From Firmicutes bacterium CAG:582 (GTDB taxonomy: Bacteria; Bacillota_I; Bacilli_A; RF39; UBA660), in contig FR884171.1 in NCBI GenBank assembly GCA_000435515.1, positions 1-20,070 on the forward strand: a stretch of 20,070 nt of DNA, read 5' to 3'. A model generated the notes under the pieces. That model was given only the letters and a program-made list of their open reading frames with translations. It was not told the origin of the DNA and did not search any database. Positions 14,163-20,070 of this stretch are shown here, one piece after another. A program made the position numbers and the translations under genes. Each line of letters begins with the position of its first letter. Positions within the stretch are counted from its first letter, which is position 1.

Positions 14163-14765
14163 TTAAGATACGGTGATTATTTTTTTAGACTTATGCCTTT
14201 TAATAATTATGTATAAAATAATGGCAATTAAAAAAATAAAAAATGAATATTTATCAAAAAAGATAGCTAATGTATCCCAGTTATCCTGTAATATAAAACC
14301 GGCAATAACAAATATAGTATTCCAAATAAAACTTCCAATCCAGGTAAGCAATAAAAATAAACGAATATCCATTTTGGATAATCCTGCAGGTATTGATATA
14401 AAACTACGAATTATAGGAATAAATCTTCCAAAAAATATTGATTTATAGCCATTTTTTTGAAAGTGTTTCATTGATTTTTCAGTGTTTTCCTTTTTTAATC
14501 CACATAGTTTAAAAACTTTAAAATTAAGTAAATTTAGGCCAATAAAATATGCTAAATAGTAAAGAACAATGGCTCCGATTAAAGATCCAATTGTTGCAAA
14601 AATGATGATTAAAAAGATGTTTAAATCTGTATTTTTACTTATAAAACCAGAAAATGAAAGAATTACTTCTGAAGGAATAGGGGGAATTAAATTTTCCAAA
14701 GCAATAAGAAAAGTTATTCCAAAATAACCATATTTATTTATGATATGAAATATTATATTTTTCAA
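14163..14765 (-). CDS. DedA-family membrane protein
   Basis: 200-residue integral membrane protein with the DedA/SNARE-associated (VTT) signature: ENLIPPIPSEVILSFSGF (~24-41), then FFGRFIPIIRSFISIPAG (~110-127) with the re-entrant-loop Arg/Pro residues, between hydrophobic helices. DedA proteins are proton-motive-force dependent; several recycle or flip undecaprenyl phosphate or phosphatidylethanolamine across the membrane, which would fit a walled cell, but the exact role here is inferred. The start is TTG at 14765, with AGGTGA six bases before it. It lies 47 bases upstream of the ABC importer genes and diverges from the coiled-coil gene at 14880. Confidence 0.92.
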   Translation of the reverse strand: MKNIIFHIINKYGYFGITFLIALENLIPPIPSEVILSFSGFISKNTDLNIFLIIIFATIGSLIGAIVLYYLAYFIGLNLLNFKVFKLCGLKKENTEKSMKHFQKNGYKSIFFGRFIPIIRSFISIPAGLSKMDIRLFLLLTWIGSFIWNTIFVIAGFILQDNWDTLAIFFDKYSFFIFLIAIILYIIIKRHKSKKIITVS

Positions 14766-14821
14766 TTATATCACCTATTTAATAGTATGTGATTAAAATA
14801 GTATTTAATATACAATTTGTG

Positions 14822-14850
14822 TTTACACTTGGGTATTTTTTTGCTATAAT
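14822..14850 (+). promoter_or_regulatory. Strong promoter of the coiled-coil protein gene
   Basis: TTTACA (14822-14827), 17 bases, consensus TATAAT (14845-14850) with an extended TG (14842-14843). It lies in the divergent gap opposite the DedA gene. Confidence 0.88.
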
Positions 14851-14879
14851 TTTTTTATAGAATAGAGAGGTATTTTGTT

Positions 14880-16664
14880 ATGGAAAAAATGATTGGAGTA
14901 ATCAATGACAATTTAAAATCTGTTATAAGTGGAATAAAAACTCATAGAGTAGATACAGAGAAGGAATTATCTAAAGTTAATAAAGATATTGAGGATAAAG
15001 CAGGTATTGCTCGTCAATATGGTATAAGTATTGAAGATTCTAAACAAGTTATTGGAATTCTTGAAGGAGAAATTAAAGAACTTGAAAGCGATTTAGTTGA
15101 ACTAACTGATAAGTTTAAGAATTTTACAGAATTATTAGCTGCTGGTAATAAAGAAATAAGTAACAAAATACTTGAAAAAAGAACTTTAATAAGCAAAGAA
15201 ACTCAAAGCATAAAAGAAGTAACTGAAAAAGCCGAAGAATTAAAAAGTGAAATTATTGAGTTAGAGACTAATAAAGAAAAATTAGAAACGGAACTTAAAA
15301 AAGCCAAAGTATTGGAAAGATATTATGAATCCAGCATTAATTCAATAATCGATTTTTCAACTAATCATAAAGATGAACTTGATAGCTTTGTTGTTGAAGA
15401 AATTAAAGATGAACTTGATGTAAAAGATATGGAAATAAATGAAAAAGATTTAAATCATGAAATTGATGATTCTGTTTTTGAAGAAATTGATAACATCGCT
15501 GATGACGATGATGCAGAAGAAGCAGATAATATAGATGTTGAGACTGATGAAAGTGAAACGACTGATGAAAGCGGTGAACCAAAAGAGTTATCAATAAAGG
15601 ATACTTTAGATAACATTATATCTTCAGGACAAGATTTAGAGAAAAAAGCAATAGAATTTGAACTAGAAGAGGACATTCCTGATGTTAGTTCACTTATTGA
15701 TGAGGATATTGAGATAAAACATGATGATGAAACTTCTGTAAGAGATGACTCTTTAGAAAACGAAGTTGAGGATACAATTCTTGGTGATAATTTATTTGAT
15801 GAAGAAAAAGAAACTTCTTATAAATTAGAAGATGATAATGTATCAGATGAAACAATTAATTTATTTATACCAGATGATTTTAATGCATCTCCTGATGCTG
15901 AAAAGAAAGAAAATGTTCAATCTTTATTTAACCCGGACGATTTTAAAGATATGGAGGAATCTTCTATTGGTTTAAATAATGTGTCTTCATCGATATTTGA
16001 TTCCAATGATGATATGGATGAATCTTTAAAAGAACTTGGACTTGATAAACTTAGATTTAGTGATGAAGATATAGATAAGATGAGTAAAAATTTTAATAAA
16101 GATAACACAAGTAAATTTTTAAATATAATGGAAAAACATCATATTGATTCATCACTTATATATACAAGTGTTGATGTTTTAATCAACGTAACTCCACAAA
16201 ATTTAGATCATATTTTGACTTTACTTGAACATACAAATGCAACAAGTGAAGATATATCATGTGTATTTAATTTATTGGATAAAGTTAATATTAACAAATT
16301 AGAAGAGGTAATTGAAAACGCTAAAGAGGATGAAATAGCTAACTTGTTATTTGCTTCAATGGATTATAATAATAATTGTGAACTTTTAATTAAACTTGGA
16401 TTTACTAAAGATGAAGAAAAGAAGTTTAGAAAGAATTTAACTGATGAAGAGTTCTTAATATTTAATACTTTTAGTGATATAGTTATTAAAAACTTTAATA
16501 CAATAAATGCTTTAAATGTCGATAATGCTCGTGGATGTTTAATTGAACATCCTCAAAGATTTATCTTTAATCCAAGTAGATTTAATTCTATTTTAGATAA
16601 ATATGACAAAGAAGATTTAATAAGATGTATCAATAAGAATATTGCAGTAATTGATCGTTTATAG
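14880..16664 (+). CDS. Acidic coiled-coil protein of unknown function
   Basis: I do not recognise a family. The 594 residues have no signal peptide or membrane helix, so it is probably cytoplasmic. Three regions can be seen: an N-terminal coiled coil (~1-165, heptad-rich Leu/Ile/Lys/Glu); a very acidic, low-complexity, probably disordered centre (~165-400), with two short related motifs LFIPDDF and LFNPDDF ~28 residues apart; and a C-terminal helical domain (~400-594) with repeated Leu/Asn-rich helices, ending in a segment of type LIEHPQRFIFNP followed by two helices. The C-terminal part resembles helical-repeat proteins but no match can be claimed. A strong promoter and terminator make it a single-gene unit; RBS GAGAGG at 14865-14870. 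It is directly upstream of the dockerin/cohesin pair but separately transcribed. Confidence 0.88.
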   Translation: MEKMIGVINDNLKSVISGIKTHRVDTEKELSKVNKDIEDKAGIARQYGISIEDSKQVIGILEGEIKELESDLVELTDKFKNFTELLAAGNKEISNKILEKRTLISKETQSIKEVTEKAEELKSEIIELETNKEKLETELKKAKVLERYYESSINSIIDFSTNHKDELDSFVVEEIKDELDVKDMEINEKDLNHEIDDSVFEEIDNIADDDDAEEADNIDVETDESETTDESGEPKELSIKDTLDNIISSGQDLEKKAIEFELEEDIPDVSSLIDEDIEIKHDDETSVRDDSLENEVEDTILGDNLFDEEKETSYKLEDDNVSDETINLFIPDDFNASPDAEKKENVQSLFNPDDFKDMEESSIGLNNVSSSIFDSNDDMDESLKELGLDKLRFSDEDIDKMSKNFNKDNTSKFLNIMEKHHIDSSLIYTSVDVLINVTPQNLDHILTLLEHTNATSEDISCVFNLLDKVNINKLEEVIENAKEDEIANLLFASMDYNNNCELLIKLGFTKDEEKKFRKNLTDEEFLIFNTFSDIVIKNFNTINALNVDNARGCLIEHPQRFIFNPSRFNSILDKYDKEDLIRCINKNIAVIDRL

Positions 16665-16689
16665 AAGAAGAGTAATCTTCTTTTTTTTT
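16665..16689 (+). terminator. Intrinsic terminator after the coiled-coil gene
   Basis: AAGAAGA (16665-16671), loop GTAA, TCTTCTT (16676-16682), then T to 16689; immediately after the stop codon. Confidence 0.9.
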
Positions 16690-16739
16690 GTAAATTAAAA
16701 GTAAAATTTGTTGTGTATTAAAAAAAATATGTCGTATTT

Positions 16740-16748
16740 TGTTATAAT
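16740..16748 (+). promoter_or_regulatory. Extended -10 promoter of the dockerin/cohesin operon
   Basis: TG (16740-16741), one base, consensus TATAAT (16743-16748), 24 bases before the start at 16773. No convincing -35 hexamer is seen at 17 bases (A-rich there), so the extended -10 probably carries recognition. Confidence 0.65.
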
Positions 16749-16772
16749 GGATATGAATAGGTAGGTGTAGTT

Positions 16773-18545
16773 ATGAATAAAAAAAGATTATTTATATTTT
16801 TACTTTTATGGATGACTATGCCAAACATGGTATTTGCTAGGACAATTACAGGAGTTGTTTCAGGAACAGGCGTTTATGTAAGAACGGGTCCGGGTACTAA
16901 TAATGATAAAATTAAAATGGTATCCACTGGAGAGAGTTTTACGATGTCAACAGATGAACTTTTCAAAGATGAAAGTATAGGAACAAATAATTGTCCAAAT
17001 GGCTGGTATAAAGTTAATGTTAATGGACAAGATGGGTATATATGTTCCAATTATTTAAAGGTAAGTGTTGTAGATGAACCTAAAGTGGATGATACAGAAG
17101 CTCGCACTGAGTGTGAAAAGGAAATGAAAGAAAAAGGATTTCCATCTTCTTATTGGAATGGTTTATGTTCTTTAAAACTTGCGCATCCAACATGGAATTT
17201 TGAAGCAGAAGTAACTGACAAAAATGGCAATGTAATTGATTTTAATGCGAGTGTAAATGCTTTTAGTTCGTGTGGAAGTTCAACAATTAAGTCATCTAGT
17301 AGAAGTGACTATATAGATACAACTTGTACAAAGAAATTTGATTCAGGTTACAGTGCAGCTAGCAGAGAAGCTATTAAATATTATTTGGATCCAAGAAATT
17401 TTTTAAATGAGAAAAATATATTTATGTTTGAAAATTATAAAACTAATACAGGTATTAATGCGGAAGATTATAAAAGAGCTGCTGATAAAGTATTTAATAA
17501 TAACTTTTTAGTACAAAATATTCCGTCTTTAACAGAGTTTATTAAAAATTCAAGTTTAAATATTGGTGTATCTCAAATGGCAATATCTTCACGTATTAAA
17601 CAAGAACTTGGTTCAGCAAAGCTTACAAGCGGAACCTATAGTGGTAAGCTTTATTCATGTGTAAGTGGAAATTATACAACTAGATATGGTTATTTATATA
17701 ACGGTGCATCACTTGATAATTATTATAACTTCTTTAATATTGCCGCTTATGATGGATCAAATGTAACTCAAAAAGCACTTATCTATGCATTTAATCATGG
17801 TTGGGGTGGAACTGGAAATATGGATGCTGACCGCCAAACAGCAATGAATGGTGGAACAGAATTTATTAATAAAAATTATGTAAATGCTGGTCAAGATACT
17901 GCTTATTATCAAAAATTTAATGTTTTTCCAGAAAAAATTGAAAACAGGTATCTACATCCATATATGACAAATGTGGAGGCTCCTGTTGGCGAATCGACAA
18001 TTATGTATAATGCATATAAAGCAGCAGGAATACTTGAAAGTTCATTTAATTTCATTATTCCCGTATATGCCAATATGGATGAGTTAGTTGATCCTGGAGA
18101 TAAACCGGATGAAGTTGGAAAAGTGGATGCAAGCGTTGCAGTTATTTCATCGGGATATAGATACGAAATTGGGTTTATTTCTAATATTGAAGTAGGAACA
18201 AGTGTAAGTGATTTAAAAGGTAACTTGGAAAGTAAAGGTGTAAGTGTTGTTATAACTGATCCTTCAGGTAATGTTGTTGATGATATTTTAAAAACAGGAT
18301 ATAAAGTAACAATTTCCGGTAATACAATAGAAACTTTGGAAATAGTAATATATGGAGATGCATCTGGTGATGGTGAAATAAATGCTTTAGATTTACTTAA
18401 GGTACAAAAGGATATTCTTGGTACATCAAAATTAAGTGGAGCTTATAAAAAAGCGGCCGATGCAAGCAAAGATGGAGCAATTAATGCTTTGGACTTACTT
18501 AAAATACAAAAGAATATTTTAGGTACAGCTAAATTAGAACAATAG
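16773..18545 (+). CDS. Secreted SH3b-glucosaminidase with C-terminal type I-like dockerin
   Basis: Predicted peptidoglycan hydrolase of 590 residues. Signal peptide ~1-22 (ends VFA); bacterial SH3 wall-binding domain ~24-97 (GVYVRTGPGTNNDKI, then GWYKVNVNGQDGYICSNYL); a glucosaminidase domain (GH73/LytD-like) ~125-430, with SREAIKYYLDPRNFL, candidate catalytic E278 in SSRIKQELGSAKL, and YYNFFNIAAYDG; a small beta domain ~450-525; and a dockerin ~526-590. The dockerin has two calcium-loop repeats, D529-D540 (DASGDGEINALD) and D563-D574 (DASKDGAINALD), each followed by LLKxQKxILGT. Dockerins bind cohesins, and a cohesin protein is encoded 8 bases downstream. The enzyme would thus be held at the surface through that partner. 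RBS GGTAGGTG precedes ATG 16773. The bond cut is inferred from family only. Confidence 0.9.
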   Translation: MNKKRLFIFLLLWMTMPNMVFARTITGVVSGTGVYVRTGPGTNNDKIKMVSTGESFTMSTDELFKDESIGTNNCPNGWYKVNVNGQDGYICSNYLKVSVVDEPKVDDTEARTECEKEMKEKGFPSSYWNGLCSLKLAHPTWNFEAEVTDKNGNVIDFNASVNAFSSCGSSTIKSSSRSDYIDTTCTKKFDSGYSAASREAIKYYLDPRNFLNEKNIFMFENYKTNTGINAEDYKRAADKVFNNNFLVQNIPSLTEFIKNSSLNIGVSQMAISSRIKQELGSAKLTSGTYSGKLYSCVSGNYTTRYGYLYNGASLDNYYNFFNIAAYDGSNVTQKALIYAFNHGWGGTGNMDADRQTAMNGGTEFINKNYVNAGQDTAYYQKFNVFPEKIENRYLHPYMTNVEAPVGESTIMYNAYKAAGILESSFNFIIPVYANMDELVDPGDKPDEVGKVDASVAVISSGYRYEIGFISNIEVGTSVSDLKGNLESKGVSVVITDPSGNVVDDILKTGYKVTISGNTIETLEIVIYGDASGDGEINALDLLKVQKDILGTSKLSGAYKKAADASKDGAINALDLLKIQKNILGTAKLEQ

Positions 18546-18553
18546 GAGGATAT

Positions 18554-19870
18554 ATGAAAAGAATAAAAATTTTATTGGTTGGTTTGCTTACAAGTTTACT
18601 TCTTCCAGGACTTGTAAATGCAGCTAGTGCAAGTATAACAGTAAAAACAAGTGGAAGTGCAGTTGTTGGTAATACAATAACGGCAACGGTTACTTTGTCG
18701 AGTTCAACACCTATGGGTTCATGGCAATATCTAATAAGTTATGATAATTCAAAATTAAAATTAATAAGTGGACAAACTTCTGTAGCCGATTATACAACAA
18801 GTGCAAGTGGTGTAAAATCAAAAAGCTATACTTTGAAATTTCAAGCTTTAAAGAGTGGGTCAGCAGCTATTAATGTTGGTAGTTATTTGGTATATGCATT
18901 AGACGAATCAAAGATGAGTGTTTCTGTAAAATCAGCAACAATTAAATTAAGAACTCAAGCTGAAATAGAAGCTAGTTATTCTAAAAATGCTAACTTAAAA
19001 AGTTTAGGAGTTGAAGGATACTCTATAAGTCCTGTTTTCAATAAAGAAAGCTTTGAATATACTTTAGAAGTAGAAAACAATGTAGAACGAGTTAATATTA
19101 CTGGTGGTGTAGAAGATTCAACTGCTCATGTAAGTGGTCTTGGAACTGTTGATTTAACTGAAGGAGCAAATAAGTTTGAGATTGTTGTTACAGCTCAAAA
19201 AGGAAATACAAATAAATATACTATAACAATTACAAGAAAAGAACTTGATCCAATAAATATAGATATGGATGGAGTTAATTATACAATTGTTAGAAAAAGT
19301 GATGCTTTACCATCAATGACAACATTTACAATTGGAACAACTACTTATGGTGATGTAGAAATACCTGCTTTAGTTAATGATAATCTAACTTTAATCGGAT
19401 TAAAAAACAGTGATGGAGAAGTAAGTGTTTATATTTATGAAAATGGTAAAATAACTAAAAAGTATATTGAATTAAAGAGTAATTTAATTTATGTTAATCC
19501 AATTGACTTGGTAGAAAGTAAAGGTTTATCTTTTTTAAAGAAAACTAATATCGAAATAAATGGTTTAAAAATTGATGCTTATAAAGTAGAAGGAAGCGAT
19601 AATTTAATTATTTATGGATATAATTTAGAAACTAAAGAAAAGGGTTATTATTTATTTAATACAAAAGATAGTACAATATTTCCATTAGATGAAAATGTTA
19701 CTGAAAGTCTAAATGGTCTTGTAAATAATTATAAATATGTAATATTTGCTTGTTTAGGGGTTATAGTATTGCTATTAATTTTACTTATTTTTAAGAGAAA
19801 AAAGAAAATGAAAATAATTCCAGTAGAAGAAAAAAAGGCTGAAACAAAAGAAACTGAAAAGAGTGAATAA
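18554..19870 (+). CDS. Membrane-anchored cohesin-domain protein (dockerin partner)
   Basis: 438-residue surface protein. Signal peptide ~1-23 (LPGLVNA); a cohesin domain ~25-140 (VVGNTITATVTLSSSTPMGSWQYLISYD, LKFQALKSGSAAINVGS), the fold that binds dockerins; a cadherin-like beta-sandwich (PF12733-like) ~148-228 (LKSLGVEGYSISPVF ... NKYTITITR); an unrecognised beta-rich segment ~230-385; one transmembrane helix ~393-413; and a short basic-then-acidic cytoplasmic tail. There is no LPXTG motif or S-layer (SLH) domain, so anchoring is by the membrane helix. The strong ribosome binding site AGGAGG (18544-18549) and the 8-base gap show co-expression with the dockerin enzyme. It has a single cohesin, so it would hold one enzyme at a time. 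Confidence 0.9.
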   Translation: MKRIKILLVGLLTSLLLPGLVNAASASITVKTSGSAVVGNTITATVTLSSSTPMGSWQYLISYDNSKLKLISGQTSVADYTTSASGVKSKSYTLKFQALKSGSAAINVGSYLVYALDESKMSVSVKSATIKLRTQAEIEASYSKNANLKSLGVEGYSISPVFNKESFEYTLEVENNVERVNITGGVEDSTAHVSGLGTVDLTEGANKFEIVVTAQKGNTNKYTITITRKELDPINIDMDGVNYTIVRKSDALPSMTTFTIGTTTYGDVEIPALVNDNLTLIGLKNSDGEVSVYIYENGKITKKYIELKSNLIYVNPIDLVESKGLSFLKKTNIEINGLKIDAYKVEGSDNLIIYGYNLETKEKGYYLFNTKDSTIFPLDENVTESLNGLVNNYKYVIFACLGVIVLLLILLIFKRKKKMKIIPVEEKKAETKETEKSE

Positions 19871-19882
19871 CTCTTTTTTTTT
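19857..19882 (+). terminator. Intrinsic terminator of the dockerin/cohesin operon
   Basis: AAAAGAGT (19857-19864) pairs with ACTCTTTT (19870-19877), loop of 5, T-run to 19882. The stem overlaps the last cohesin-gene codons and the stop. Confidence 0.88.
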
Positions 19883-19910
19883 ATGAATTCTTATTTTTTA
19901 GGTTCTAATT

Positions 19911-19938
19911 TTGTCGATATTTGTCGGATTTGTTGACA
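19911..19938 (+). repeat. Short tandem repeat running into a -35 element
   Basis: TTGTCGATAT (19911-19920), TTGTCGGATT (19921-19930) and TGTTGACAAG (19931-19940) form a degenerate 10-bp tandem, the last unit holding the -35 hexamer TTGACA. This could be a regulator site with one copy per helical turn, or chance. Confidence 0.35.
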
Positions 19939-19960
19939 AGAGAAATTAAGTATATATAAT
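19933..19960 (+). promoter_or_regulatory. Strong promoter at the right edge
   Basis: Consensus TTGACA (19933-19938), 16-base spacer, consensus TATAAT (19955-19960). It drives a leader of ~90 bases into a gene that starts at the window edge. Confidence 0.88.
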
Positions 19961-19988
19961 ACAAGTTCGAGAAGCAGAAGAAGGTGCT

Positions 19989-20055
19989 TATCACTTCCAA
20001 CTAGAGGCTAAATTATTCGGGGATTTTGGTTTAAGAAGTACGAGAGGAAGTGATA
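19989..20055 (+). promoter_or_regulatory. Structured 5' leader sequestering a ribosome binding site
   Basis: TATCACTTCC (19989-19998) is perfectly complementary to GGAAGTGATA (20046-20055). The 3' arm includes the Shine-Dalgarno-like AGGAAG and touches the first ATG (20055); another ATG at 20060 begins MFK at the edge of the window. A smaller stem AAGCA/TGCTT (19972-19988) precedes it. The enclosed 47 bases are relatively GC-rich and have no obvious ORF with a start codon. This looks like a leader with translational control, such as a ribosomal-protein autoregulatory leader, but I do not recognise the class, and no T-box hallmark is present. Confidence 0.5.
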
Positions 20056-20070
20056 TGATATGTTTAAAAA

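Noticed and set aside
15403..16108. Several antisense ORFs of 60-75 codons opposite the coiled-coil gene
   Set aside because: They are Ser/His/Leu-rich mirror products of GAT/GAA-rich codons in the acidic centre of the sense gene, with no start signals.
19961..20070. T-box leader or a coding ORF at the right edge
   Set aside because: There is no T-box sequence or terminator, and the longest open frame (from ~19951) has no start codon until the leader's end.

Overview
The window comes from a low-GC, walled, Gram-positive bacterium (Bacillota, Bacilli side), probably an uncultured gut-type lineage; the lineage is inferred, not searched. Support: strongly AT-rich DNA with TTGACA/TATAAT promoters and AGGAGG-type ribosome binding sites; a Bacillus-type RNase P RNA directly after gpsB; the Bacillota order rodZ-like, pgsA, recA, rny; a Gram-positive LexA (DinR) half-palindrome before recA; and several peptidoglycan hydrolases. 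TGA serves as a stop (end of the amidase at 4134), so code 11 fits.

Layout. (1) 1-2365 is a diversity-generating retroelement (DGR): the 3' end of a target gene carrying a variable repeat (VR), two hairpins just downstream, a template repeat (TR), an Avd-like accessory gene and a DGR reverse transcriptase. The RT is broken by a +1 shift in an A5 run after its YMDD box. VR and TR differ at 23 of 152 positions, 14 of them at TR adenines. (2) 2437-5726 holds a membrane-anchored multidomain cell-wall amidase, a possible 31-codon ORF with a strong terminator, three 32-bp-spaced direct repeats, and an AAA/DUF4143 ATPase. (3) 5741-10402 is a housekeeping block: gpsB, rnpB, rodZ-like, pgsA, recA, rny. 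(4) 10436-14765, all on the minus strand, holds a dGTPase-like HD hydrolase, a three-gene NMT1/TauT-type ABC importer and a DedA membrane protein. (5) 14880-19870 holds an unrecognised acidic coiled-coil protein, then a two-gene unit: a secreted SH3b/glucosaminidase ending in a dockerin, followed 8 nt later by a membrane-anchored cohesin protein. (6) The right edge has a strong promoter and a structured leader that hides a ribosome binding site, leading into a gene outside the window.

Two parts stand out. The DGR diversifies a cysteine-spaced C-terminal tail of a probably exported protein. The adjacent dockerin and cohesin genes look like a minimal, self-contained 'one enzyme, one scaffold' complex that would dock a peptidoglycan hydrolase on the cell's own membrane, instead of a cellulosome for plant fibre. 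Both interpretations are inference from sequence motifs and gene order.
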